Counted from the first letter of the stretch, positions 7,046 to 14,518 are shown. The stretch is DNA of 16,024 bases from Calditrichota bacterium (GCA_024278715.1 JAJRSN010000208.1:1-16024), one strand, 5' to 3'. Program-made: numbers and translations. Notes: a model not told the origin generated them from the sequence alone.

Positions 7046-8320
7046 ATGGTCATTAAAAATGCCCGGTGGTTGACCGCGGAAGGATATTTTGAAGAAGGTC
7101 ATATCGAAATTCAAGAGGGACGCATCGTAAAATTCGGTTCTTCTTCGTCTTACGGCGGAAGCGATTCGATCCTCAACGCCAGATGCTATTTGATTTTACC
7201 CGGTATGATCGATCCTCATGTTCATTTTCGTGAACCCGGGCAACGTTATAAAGAAGGCGTCTGCAACGGATCGAGAGCCGCGCTTAAGGGCGGAGTGACA
7301 TCGGTTATTGACATGCCCAATAACAAACCTCCCGTTACAACTAAAAAACGTCTTGAAAAAAAGAGAATTCGGTTTTCAAAAAAATCCCTGGTCAATTGGG
7401 GGATTATGTATCACGCATCGAACGGAAAAAAGGAAGCCATAGAAGATCTGAGTAAATCGGTGAAAATTTATATGGCTAAATCTTCCGCCATGGCGCCGAT
7501 AACCGGAGAAGACGAATTAACAAAATTGTTTGAATTTTATTCGAGAGTTTCCGTCCACGCCGAAGACGAAAGCGAATTTTTGCAAGATGGGGAAAATCGA
7601 CTACCGCATCACGAGCGGCGACCCAGAAAAGCCGTTATCAGCGCGCTGCGAAAAATCGAGAACGCTTTGCGCAAATTACCCGAAAGAAAACGTCCGCGGG
7701 TGGTTATCTGCCATATTAACACGGTGGAAGAAGCGGATTGGCTTTTTCACATGAAAAGCGAAGGTTTTGACGTTTGGGGAGAAACCTGCCCCCACTATCT
7801 TTTTTTTACTCAGGACAATTATTTAAACGAAGGCGCGATTTTTCAGGTCAATCCCCCCATCAGAACAAAAAAGGATCAGCAAAAATTGCTTAAGGCTTTG
7901 TCGGAAGGCATTGTCGATTTTATCGGCACGGATCACGCTCCGCACACTCCGGAAGAAAAACAAAGCTCAAATCCTCCCTCGGGCATTGCGGGAATAGAAT
8001 GGGTGCTGCCCCAGATGCTGCATCTGATAGACGAAGGAATTATTAACTGGGAACAATTGCATCAACTCATCTGCCGTTCCGCGGCTCGCTGCTATGATAT
8101 TGAGGGACGCGACGGAATTAAAGAAGGCAACTGGGCGGATCTGGTTTTTGTTAAACGACTGGATGAACCGCAGCCGAATCAGACGGTAATCACCAAAAGC
8201 GGATTAAATATTTATGATCGGTTTGAATTTCGATGGAATGTCGAGCTGACATTGGTTAACGGAATCGTAAAATTTCAGAAAGGGAAATTTCCGAATGAGT
8301 CACCTGGAAAGGCAATTTAA
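7046..8320 (+). CDS. pyrC: Dihydroorotase
   Basis: PyrC closes carbamoyl aspartate to dihydroorotate, the third pyrimidine step. The 424-residue protein is a cyclic amidohydrolase of the long kind (about 425 residues), not the short E. coli kind. Metal ligands can be read directly: His58 and His60 in DPHVHFREPG, Lys140 in VKIYMAKSS (the position of the carboxylated lysine), His171 in VSVHAEDE, His223 in CHINTVEEA and Asp296 in GTDHAPH. Other family marks are GGVTSVIDMPNN, ETCPHYL, VNPPIR and the C-terminal GIKEGNWADLVFV. The start ATG has no strong Shine-Dalgarno (only a GGTG about 12 bases upstream), unlike its neighbours. It follows the interrupted palindrome and overlaps the next gene by 26 bases. 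Confidence 0.95.
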   Translation: MVIKNARWLTAEGYFEEGHIEIQEGRIVKFGSSSSYGGSDSILNARCYLILPGMIDPHVHFREPGQRYKEGVCNGSRAALKGGVTSVIDMPNNKPPVTTKKRLEKKRIRFSKKSLVNWGIMYHASNGKKEAIEDLSKSVKIYMAKSSAMAPITGEDELTKLFEFYSRVSVHAEDESEFLQDGENRLPHHERRPRKAVISALRKIENALRKLPERKRPRVVICHINTVEEADWLFHMKSEGFDVWGETCPHYLFFTQDNYLNEGAIFQVNPPIRTKKDQQKLLKALSEGIVDFIGTDHAPHTPEEKQSSNPPSGIAGIEWVLPQMLHLIDEGIINWEQLHQLICRSAARCYDIEGRDGIKEGNWADLVFVKRLDEPQPNQTVITKSGLNIYDRFEFRWNVELTLVNGIVKFQKGKFPNESPGKAI

Positions 8321-8939
8321 AGAAAATCCGATTCACGCCAATCAGTTCATTGAATTTCTGATTGAGCAAAAGGCGTTACGATTTGGGGAGTTCACTCTGA
8401 AATCAGGGATGAAATCCCCTTTTTTTATAAATTTAGGCGATGTCAATTCGGGTTTTGCTTATCATTTTGTGGGAAGAGCCCTGGCTCAAAAAATCCGGCG
8501 GACCTTTTCCGAAACGAACGCGCTGTTCGGACCTCCTTACAAAGGGATCTCGTTGGTTACAGCCACGGCAATGGCTTACCATCAAATGTACAATCAAACC
8601 ATTTACACTTTTTATAATCGCAAAGAAGCAAAAAAGCACGGGGAAGGCGGCGTGTTTGTGGGTTACCAGCCGCAAAAGGGAGACCGGGTTTTAATTATTG
8701 ACGACGTTTTAACCACGGGCGGAACCAAATTGGAGGCTTTAAAACTTTTGCGGGAGTCGTTTGAGGCTCAGATCGAAGGAATTTTGGTCACAGTGGATCG
8801 CCGAACCAAAAATCAAACCGCCGAAATCCCGGGCGTCAGGTTTGAGGCGTTGATTACTTTGCAGGATATTATCGACTATCTGAAATTAAACAATAATCCC
8901 AATTTTGAAGTGATGCAAAGATTTTACGAAGGAGAATAA
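8295..8939 (+). CDS. pyrE: Orotate phosphoribosyltransferase
   Basis: PyrE joins orotate to PRPP to give OMP. The 214-residue protein is close to E. coli PyrE (213): FTLKSGMKSPFFINLG near the N-terminus, FGPPYKGISLVTATA, the flexible catalytic loop YNRKEAKKHGEGG, and the PRPP loop VLIIDDVLTTGGT around Asp136-Asp137. The start ATG lies inside the 3' end of pyrC in another frame, with AAGGGAAA upstream at good distance, so translation is likely coupled. The stop codon directly abuts the next start codon. Confidence 0.96.
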   Translation: MSHLERQFKENPIHANQFIEFLIEQKALRFGEFTLKSGMKSPFFINLGDVNSGFAYHFVGRALAQKIRRTFSETNALFGPPYKGISLVTATAMAYHQMYNQTIYTFYNRKEAKKHGEGGVFVGYQPQKGDRVLIIDDVLTTGGTKLEALKLLRESFEAQIEGILVTVDRRTKNQTAEIPGVRFEALITLQDIIDYLKLNNNPNFEVMQRFYEGE

Positions 8940-9629
8940 ATGCAGCGCGTTCGAAAATTCATTCCAGCCCTCGACATCGAAGATTTAGAGGCGATTAAAA
9001 GTCTTGTGAAAAAAGTCGATCGATCGGATTTGATTTACGGATACAAAATCGGATTTATTGCCGGTTTGACAAACGGCTTGCCCGCTGTTGCGCAAACCAT
9101 TCGTCAGATTTCCGCGAAACCGATCATTTATGATCATCAAAAGGCGGCTACGGATATTCCCGATATGGGCAGCCGTTTTGCAAAATTGATGAAAAAAAGC
9201 GGAATGGACGAGGTTATTTTATTCCCGCAAGCCGGTCCCGCTACGCTGGAAGCCTGGGTAAAAGCCTTGCAGGAAGAACGGATTACGGTGATTGTCGGCG
9301 GCATTATGACCCATCCCAAATATCGGCTGTCCGAAGGCGGCTATCTGGACGATTCTGCGGTGCTGGATATTTACAAACGATCTTACAAATTGGGAGTAAG
9401 GAATTTTGTCGTGCCTTTAACAAAACCGGAAGCGGTTAAAAATGTTTTTCGTGAGCTTTCGGAACCGGAAGATTGTATTTTCTATTCCCCGGGTTTCGGC
9501 AAGCAGGGAGGCGATCCCGGACAATTTGATTTTTTGCAAACCCATTATTTAATTGTGGGGCGGTCGTTGTTGAACGCTCCCGATCCTGTGGTCTATCTGG
9601 AACAGGCGGGAAGGGAAGTTGAAAAATAA
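8940..9629 (+). CDS. pyrF: Orotidine 5'-phosphate decarboxylase, divergent active-site spacing
   Basis: PyrF decarboxylates OMP to UMP. The 229-residue protein shows the family layout: FIPALDIED at the N-terminus, GYKIGF for the first lysine strand, SPGFGKQGGDPG as the phosphate loop and LIVGRSLLNAPDPV near the end. The catalytic tetrad motif, normally DxKxxDI, reads YDHQKAATDIP here: Asp65, Lys68 and Asp72, so the Asp-Lys and Lys-Asp distances are each one residue longer. The context (directly after pyrE, before pyrB) supports the assignment strongly. AAGGAG in the last codons of pyrE, seven bases before the ATG, is the ribosome binding site. The spacing change could mean a distinct OMPDC subgroup; another suprafamily reaction is possible but unlikely here because no other pyrF is seen. 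Confidence 0.88.
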   Translation: MQRVRKFIPALDIEDLEAIKSLVKKVDRSDLIYGYKIGFIAGLTNGLPAVAQTIRQISAKPIIYDHQKAATDIPDMGSRFAKLMKKSGMDEVILFPQAGPATLEAWVKALQEERITVIVGGIMTHPKYRLSEGGYLDDSAVLDIYKRSYKLGVRNFVVPLTKPEAVKNVFRELSEPEDCIFYSPGFGKQGGDPGQFDFLQTHYLIVGRSLLNAPDPVVYLEQAGREVEK

Positions 9630-9661
9630 AAAACGGCAAGGCGTTTTGGGAGGTTGATTAC

Positions 9662-9727
9662 ATGTTAAATTCCGACAAAATATTAAAAATGCTTGATGAA
9701 AATATGGCTGATATCATGAAGGGTTAA
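9662..9727 (+). CDS. Possible 21-residue leader peptide or remnant ahead of pyrB
   Basis: A 21-codon frame begins MLNSDKILKMLDEN and ends at a TAA. It has the strongest ribosome binding site in the window, GGGAGG at 9648-9653, eight bases before the ATG. It lies in the 176-base gap between pyrF and pyrB, 78 bases upstream of the pyrB start. The peptide is Lys/Asp/Met rich and matches nothing I recognise. It could be a leader peptide controlling pyrB, or the start of a broken gene: shifting to the -1 frame at its end opens a further frame that runs from 9721 through 9846 into pyrB. No U-rich terminator follows, so an E. coli pyrBI-type attenuator is not seen. Confidence 0.35.
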   Translation: MLNSDKILKMLDENMADIMKG

Positions 9728-9734
9728 AAAAGCG

Positions 9735-9763
9735 TTGGAATAGTGAAGACATCGAAATTCCAA
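9735..9763 (+). promoter_or_regulatory. Stem-loop in the pyrB leader
   Basis: TTGGAAT (9735-9741) and ATTCCAA (9757-9763) are perfect inverted repeats with a 15-base loop, eight bases after the 21-codon frame and 42 bases before pyrB. An A-rich stretch, not a U-run, follows, so it is not an intrinsic terminator on this strand. It could act with translation of the small frame, or be a protein or RNA regulatory site, or be chance. Confidence 0.3.
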
Positions 9764-9805
9764 AACAATACAATAAATTACAATGCTATCAGATAGAGGA
9801 ATGCT

Positions 9806-10726
9806 ATGAAAAAAGACCTAATTTCCATGGAAGATCTCACGGTTGACGAGATCAAAGATTACCTGAAGCTGGCGCATTCGGTGGAAAAGCTGCCCGCCGA
9901 TGAACGGTTCCGGTTGTTACAGGGCAAAATCATGGCTGCCATGTTTTTTGAACCGAGCACCCGAACGCGTTTGAGCTTTGAATCGGCAATGCATCGTCTC
10001 GGGGGTGGGGTAATCGGGTTTGCCGAACAATCGGCTACTTCGGTTTCCAAAGGCGAATCTTTTACGGATACGATTCACACGGTAGAAAATTATTGCGACA
10101 TCATGGTTATTCGCCATCCCGGAGAGGGAACCGCTCGTCTGGCTGCGCGAGTCAGTTCCATACCGGTAATCAACGCCGGCGACGGGTCAAACCAACATCC
10201 CACGCAAACCCTGTTGGATATTTTCACCATCGAAAAAGACCTCGGTAAAATTTCCGGAATTAAGGTCGCCTTTGTGGGCGATTTAAAATATTCACGTACC
10301 GTGCATTCTTTGATTCGCGCTTTAATGAAATTTGACGTTACGGAATTCATTTTAGTTGCGCCCGAATCTTTGCGCCTGCCGAAATATTTTATGATGACCG
10401 ACGAACCCAATAAGTACCATTTTTACGAAACCAACCATTTGGAAGAAGCCATTTCCAAATGCGATATTCTGTACATGACACGCATTCAAAGGGAGCGCTT
10501 TCCGGATTTGCTCGAATACGAAAAAGTAAAAGATAGTTACCTGTTAACCGCAGCCATGTTAGAAGAAGCCAGACCGCATCTGCGTGTTTTGCATCCACTG
10601 CCGCGCGTTAATGAAATCGCTTATGATGTGGATAAAACCAAATATGCGGGTTATTTTCCTCAGGCGCGAAACGGCGTTATTATGCGCGAGGCTATCTTAT
10701 TAAAACATCTTGGAGTTAAAATATGA
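9806..10726 (+). CDS. pyrB: Aspartate carbamoyltransferase, catalytic chain
   Basis: PyrB forms carbamoyl aspartate from carbamoyl phosphate and aspartate, the first committed pyrimidine step. The 306-residue protein has the expected motifs in order: FFEPSTRTRLSFESA (carbamoyl phosphate site), SVSKGES, IRHPGEGTA, GDGSNQHPTQTLLD, FVGDLKYSRTVHSL, TRIQRERF and HPLPRVNEI, with MREAILLKHLG at the end. The ATG is preceded by AGAGGA at six bases. It overlaps the regulatory chain gene by four bases (ATGA), as expected for a complex with fixed stoichiometry. The 176-base leader upstream, with a small frame and a hairpin, makes separate control of this segment likely. Confidence 0.97.
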   Translation: MKKDLISMEDLTVDEIKDYLKLAHSVEKLPADERFRLLQGKIMAAMFFEPSTRTRLSFESAMHRLGGGVIGFAEQSATSVSKGESFTDTIHTVENYCDIMVIRHPGEGTARLAARVSSIPVINAGDGSNQHPTQTLLDIFTIEKDLGKISGIKVAFVGDLKYSRTVHSLIRALMKFDVTEFILVAPESLRLPKYFMMTDEPNKYHFYETNHLEEAISKCDILYMTRIQRERFPDLLEYEKVKDSYLLTAAMLEEARPHLRVLHPLPRVNEIAYDVDKTKYAGYFPQARNGVIMREAILLKHLGVKI

Positions 10727-11202
10727 GCAAAAGAAACGAAAAAGTATTGATGATTCCCAAAATTAAGCTGGGAATAGTGATCGACCACATCCCTGCCGGC
10801 GAGGGCGTTAAAATTCTGGAAATAATCTCACGTTACGAAGAAATGCAGGACGTTCCGGTTACACTTGGTTTGAACTACGACAGTAAAAAGATGGGACGAA
10901 AAGATCTTATCAAAATGCAGTTGGAATTCCTTTCTCCTGAAATTATTCAACACATTTCCATTGTCGTTCCGGGTGTAACTATTAAAGCAATTAAAGATTA
11001 TCGGGTTTACAGCAAAGTTGTTGTTCAGGCTCCGAAAGTGATTAAAAATCTTTTACTGTGTAAAAATCCCAATTGCGTTACCAATCTGGAATCGGGAATC
11101 GAAACGCTTTTTCATGCCGTGGATGAAGAGAGCAATCGGGTAAGGTGCAATTTTTGCGAACGCATTTTCGATCGTTCCGAGCTGAAGCCGATTATTAAGT
11201 GA
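10723..11202 (+). CDS. pyrI: Aspartate carbamoyltransferase, regulatory chain
   Basis: PyrI binds nucleotides and makes aspartate transcarbamoylase allosteric. The 159-residue protein (E. coli 153) has the N-terminal allosteric domain, with LGIVIDHIPAGEGVKILEII, and the C-terminal zinc domain with Cys113 and Cys118 (CKNPNC) and Cys142 and Cys145 (CNFC), the same 4- and 2-residue spacings as E. coli Cys109/114/138/141. Allosteric-site residues resemble the E. coli type, so CTP feedback inhibition is likely but not shown. It starts inside the pyrB stop and ends within a few bases of pyrD. Confidence 0.96.
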   Translation: MSKRNEKVLMIPKIKLGIVIDHIPAGEGVKILEIISRYEEMQDVPVTLGLNYDSKKMGRKDLIKMQLEFLSPEIIQHISIVVPGVTIKAIKDYRVYSKVVVQAPKVIKNLLLCKNPNCVTNLESGIETLFHAVDEESNRVRCNFCERIFDRSELKPIIK

Positions 11203-11210
11203 GTTTAATA

Positions 11211-12128
11211 ATGTCACAAGTAAAATTTTTAAATCTAAAGTTAAAGAATCCAACGGTTTTGGCGTCGGGTATTCTGGGCTTAACCGCTTCGTCGATGAGA
11301 AGGGTGGTGGAATTCGGAGGAGCCGGCGCGGTTACCACCAAGTCGTTTAACATCGAGTGGCGCAAAGGGCACAAAAACCCCAGCATCCTTCCTTTTAGGC
11401 ACGGATTGTTGAACGCGGTGGGTCTTTCCAATCCGGGCATCGATGAAATGGTGAAAGAAATACGTCTGTTCAAGCGGCAATGCGACGCGCCCATATTTGC
11501 CTCTGTTTTCGGCAGAACCATTGATGAATTTGCCGAAGTGACCAGACGAACCGTCGAGGCGCAACCGGATTTGATTGAGGTTAATATTTCCTGTCCGAAC
11601 GTGCATTCCGAATTCGGACAGCCCTTCGGCAATAGCTGCAAAGATACGGCAAAGATAACGGAAATTGTGAAAAAGAACGCCGGGAACATTCCGGTTTCGA
11701 TTAAATTGGGTCCCCACGGGCCCGGGGTTGCACGGCTGGCGCGCGTCTGCGAAGAACACGGCGCCGACGCGATCACAGCAATCAATACGGTCGGTCCGGG
11801 AATGCTGATCGATATTGAAGTTCGCAAGCCCATTCTTTCCAATAAAACGGGCGGCGTGTCGGGTCCTGCTATTTTGCCCATTGCCGTCAAATCGGTTTAC
11901 GAAGTGTACAAGGCGGTGAATATTCCTATCATCGGAACCGGAGGGGTGACCGTTCCCGAAGACGCCGTTCAAATGATTTTAGCGGGCGCTACCTTGATCG
12001 GAATAGGAACGGGAGTGTACTATCAGGGAATTGACGTGTTCAAAAAAATAGAACAGGGCATTCGGGAATATCTCGACCGACACGGATTTAAATCTATCGA
12101 AGAAATCAGAGGCGGAGCGCATGAGTGA
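11211..12128 (+). CDS. pyrD: Dihydroorotate dehydrogenase, class 1B catalytic subunit
   Basis: PyrD is the FMN subunit that oxidises dihydroorotate to orotate. About 305 residues. Motifs: NPTVLASGILG at the N-terminus, GAGAVTTKSF, NAVGLSNPG, NISCPNV with the catalytic Cys128 (class 1 type; class 2 uses Ser), INTVGPGMLID, GGVSGPAILPIAV and IIGTGGV for FMN phosphate binding. The pairing with PyrK downstream fixes class 1B (NAD as acceptor). The ATG at 11211 gives the expected N-terminus; a GTG at 11199 overlapping the pyrI stop (GTGA) is an alternative with four more residues. Neither has a strong Shine-Dalgarno. It overlaps pyrK by eight bases. Confidence 0.96.
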   Translation: MSQVKFLNLKLKNPTVLASGILGLTASSMRRVVEFGGAGAVTTKSFNIEWRKGHKNPSILPFRHGLLNAVGLSNPGIDEMVKEIRLFKRQCDAPIFASVFGRTIDEFAEVTRRTVEAQPDLIEVNISCPNVHSEFGQPFGNSCKDTAKITEIVKKNAGNIPVSIKLGPHGPGVARLARVCEEHGADAITAINTVGPGMLIDIEVRKPILSNKTGGVSGPAILPIAVKSVYEVYKAVNIPIIGTGGVTVPEDAVQMILAGATLIGIGTGVYYQGIDVFKKIEQGIREYLDRHGFKSIEEIRGGAHE

Positions 12129-12903
12129 TTTGATGCAGACCTTTCCCGTCAAACGAATTGTTGAGCATGGACCGGGTGTGAAGAGCTTTTATTTTGACCG
12201 GGTGACGGACGCGGATGCCGGTCAGTTTGTAAATGTTTGGCTGCCCGGGATAGATGAAAAGCCGTACTCCGTCTCCGCTATCGGCGAAGACTGGCTGGAA
12301 ATTTCGGTTAAAGCTTACGGCGTCTTTTCCGGCGCCATGATGAAATTGAAAGTCGGCGAACTGGTGGGAATCCGCGGTCCATTCGGAAAAGGATTTACCC
12401 TTCGCGATAATGCGTTAATAATCGGCGGAGGAATCGGCATTGCGCCATTGCGTATTCTTGCCCGTGAATTGTCAGACCGGAATTTTCGTTTTGTGTCATT
12501 GCTCGGAGCGGCGACGGCTCACGAGGTTATTTTTGTTGACGATTTTCGACGCCGTTCTTCAAACTGTTATGTCACCACGGATGACGGAACGCTGGGTAAA
12601 AAAGGTTTGGTTACCGACGATCTCCTCGAAATTATTAAAAAAGAAAAAATCGAATTTATATATGCCGCCGGGCCGGAAATTATGTTTGTTAAGATAAAGG
12701 AATTGATCGATCCGTTGGGTATTCCTTACGAATTTTGCCTGGAACGATATATGAAATGCGGCATCGGAATTTGCGGACAGTGCACGCTGGACGGCTCGGG
12801 TATTCGGTTATGCGTCGAAGGGCCCGTTTTGAATCAGGACGATTTGAAAGCGGTTACCGAATTAGGTTTGCCGCACCGGGACGCTTCAGGAAGACGAGTT
12901 TGA
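12121..12903 (+). CDS. pyrK: Dihydroorotate dehydrogenase, electron transfer subunit
   Basis: PyrK carries FAD and a 2Fe-2S cluster and passes electrons from PyrD to NAD. The 260-residue protein has the ferredoxin reductase layout: an FAD domain with KPYSVSAIG, GIRGPFGKGF, then an NAD domain opening with IIGGGIGIAPL and containing IYAAGPEIMF, and a C-terminal cluster region. Cluster ligands are Cys213, Cys218, Cys221 and Cys231 (CGIGICGQC, then RLC before EGPV). The spacing from third to fourth Cys (ten residues) is shorter than in Lactococcus PyrK. The ribosome binding site GGAG lies in the pyrD end. It is the last gene of the + strand array; a weak hairpin (AGCCC-GCC-GGGTT, 12913-12925) follows but lacks a U-run. 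Confidence 0.95.
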   Translation: MSDLMQTFPVKRIVEHGPGVKSFYFDRVTDADAGQFVNVWLPGIDEKPYSVSAIGEDWLEISVKAYGVFSGAMMKLKVGELVGIRGPFGKGFTLRDNALIIGGGIGIAPLRILARELSDRNFRFVSLLGAATAHEVIFVDDFRRRSSNCYVTTDDGTLGKKGLVTDDLLEIIKKEKIEFIYAAGPEIMFVKIKELIDPLGIPYEFCLERYMKCGIGICGQCTLDGSGIRLCVEGPVLNQDDLKAVTELGLPHRDASGRRV

Positions 12904-12970
12904 TCAAACGGAAGCCCGCCGGGTTAATATAATAACACTAAAATCCTTGCATCTTTTTTGGCAGAATCTG

Positions 12971-13090
12971 TTAATAGTTAAGGGTGTAAGGGTTAAGGGG
13001 TGCTGGCTACTCGTCAATTGCCCCTTATTCCTTGTCACTTATCACGCATCACGACTAACCAATAACCATTAACCATTAACCATTAACACC
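12971..13090. repeat. Degenerate 7-base tandem repeat with inverted arms
   Basis: From 13003 to 13086 the sequence reads as about twelve successive 7-base units fitting C-N-N-N-T-N-A loosely: for example CTTGTCA, CTTATCA, CGCATCA, CGACTAA, CCAATAA, then CCATTAA three times. The left side (12971-13000) has the same kind of unit in the opposite orientation: TTAATAG, TTAAGGG, TGTAAGG, GTTAAGG. TAAGGGG (12994-13000) and CCCCTTA (13021-13027) pair perfectly. TTAACAC (13083-13089) and GTGTTAA (13119-13125) form a second inverted pair. It occupies most of the convergent gap between pyrK and the aminopeptidase gene and codes for nothing. It resembles the heptamer STRR-type intergenic repeats known from other bacteria, such as cyanobacteria. 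Confidence 0.75.
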
Positions 13091-13129
13091 TTTTCTTCTG
13101 TATGGTAGCGGTTTGTTTGTGTTAAAAGA

Positions 13130-14518
13130 TTATGATTGCATGATGGCTTCAATTCCGTCTATTTGTTTGGGGATTAATTTTCCTAAAATGCGATGCCCGT
13201 TATCGGTAACCAATACATCGTCTTCGATGCGGATGCCGCCGAAATTGCGATACTGATCGACTTTATCGTAGTTAATAAATTCCTTAAAAAGCGACTTTTG
13301 ACTCCATTGATCGATTAGCTGCGGAATAAAGTAGATGCCCGGCTCAACGGTTAAGACAAAACCGGGTTGCAGCTCTTTAGCTAATCTCAGGTAAGCCAAT
13401 CCGAATTGTTTGCTTCGTTCAACGGTTTCGTCGTAACCCACATAGTCTTCGCCCAGATCTTCCATGTCATGCACGTCCAGTCCCATCATGTGTCCCAAAC
13501 CGTGCGGAAAAAACAGGGCATGAGCCCCGGCTTCAACCATATCGTCAACGTTTCCGCGCAGTAAGCCCAGTTCTTTTAAACCTAAGGCGATGGTGGCAGC
13601 CGCGTGCAGATGAATATCCCTGTATTTGATCCCCGGTTTTATCATTTCAATAGCGGTTGTTTGCGCCTGCAAAACGATTTGATAAACCGCTTTTTGTTCT
13701 TCGGTGAATTTGCCGGAAACGGGAAGAGTGCGCGTGATATCGCCCGCATAGCGACTCGGAGCCTCTCCGCCGCAATCGTTGACGACCAACTGTCCTTTTT
13801 CCATTCGATTCAATTGATGCGGATTATGCAGAATTTCACCATGGACCGAAAAGATAAGAGGGAAGGAAAGCGATCCGCCGCGGCTCATGGCAATTCCTCT
13901 TAAAATACCGGCGATTTCGTGTTCGTAAAGCCCGGGGCGGACGCGTCTCATGGCTTCCACATGAATTTCATAGGTGATGTCAAGAGCTTTTTCGATTTCG
14001 TCAATTTCTTCCTCGGATTTAAGCGAACGCTGGGCGACCACCGCTTTGATGAAAGGAACCGAAGCGTAGTCTTTGATAAAATCGGGTTGAATTCCGAGGA
14101 GATTCCCGAGCTTCAAAATATTATGATGTCGATAGGGTGGTAAGAAGTGGATTTTGCGACCCGATTCGAGCGCTTTTCGCAGATAAGAAAATAGTTGGTT
14201 AGCCGGTTGTGTATCCCGCACGGATACTTGTTCCGCAAGTTCTTTAATAGCGGGTTGAGGTCCCATCCAGACAATGTCATCGACGGTAAACTCATCGCCA
14301 AAAAGGATTTCGCGATCTTCGTCGAGATCGATTACGGCGGCAAGATTGGGTAAATCGATGCCCCAATAATAGAGAAAAGTGCTGTCCTGGCGGAATGGAT
14401 AGACATTGGCGGGATAATTCATGGGCGATTCTTCATTGCCCAAAAAAAGCAGGATACCGGAATCTAAGTTGGATTTTAACCGAGCACGTCTTTGGTGATA
14501 GGTTTGCGCAGAAAACAT
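13130..14518 (-). CDS. pepP: Xaa-Pro aminopeptidase (aminopeptidase P, M24B)
   Basis: This enzyme removes the N-terminal residue from peptides with proline in second place, probably in the cytoplasm since no signal peptide is present. The 462-residue protein has the AMP_N domain (about 1-130, with YPFRQDSTFLYYWGI) and a pita-bread catalytic domain. The five metal ligands are visible: Asp248 (VVNDCGG), Asp260 (AGDITRTLPVSG), His343 (HGLGHMMGLDVHD), Glu392 (LTVEPGIYF) and Glu432 (GGIRIEDD), matching E. coli PepP Asp260, Asp271, His354, Glu383 and Glu406. The first Asp pair is one residue further apart than in E. coli. The start ATG has AAAGGAGA five bases upstream. It converges with the pyrimidine genes and has no visible functional link to them. 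Confidence 0.94.
   Translation of the reverse strand: MFSAQTYHQRRARLKSNLDSGILLFLGNEESPMNYPANVYPFRQDSTFLYYWGIDLPNLAAVIDLDEDREILFGDEFTVDDIVWMGPQPAIKELAEQVSVRDTQPANQLFSYLRKALESGRKIHFLPPYRHHNILKLGNLLGIQPDFIKDYASVPFIKAVVAQRSLKSEEEIDEIEKALDITYEIHVEAMRRVRPGLYEHEIAGILRGIAMSRGGSLSFPLIFSVHGEILHNPHQLNRMEKGQLVVNDCGGEAPSRYAGDITRTLPVSGKFTEEQKAVYQIVLQAQTTAIEMIKPGIKYRDIHLHAAATIALGLKELGLLRGNVDDMVEAGAHALFFPHGLGHMMGLDVHDMEDLGEDYVGYDETVERSKQFGLAYLRLAKELQPGFVLTVEPGIYFIPQLIDQWSQKSLFKEFINYDKVDQYRNFGGIRIEDDVLVTDNGHRILGKLIPKQIDGIEAIMQS

Noticed and set aside
9630..9647. AAAACG/CGTTTT repeat just after pyrF, considered as a terminator
   Set aside because: Six-base AT-rich stem with only four T, running straight into the strong ribosome site of the small frame; too weak to call.
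11195..11972. Two long - strand open frames of about 230 codons each
   Set aside because: Both are antisense to pyrD, overlap each other in different frames and have shadow-type composition.
12913..12925. AGCCC-GCC-GGGTT hairpin after pyrK, considered as the operon terminator
   Set aside because: Five pairs including one G-U, three-base loop and no U-run; the six-T run further on has no stem before it.
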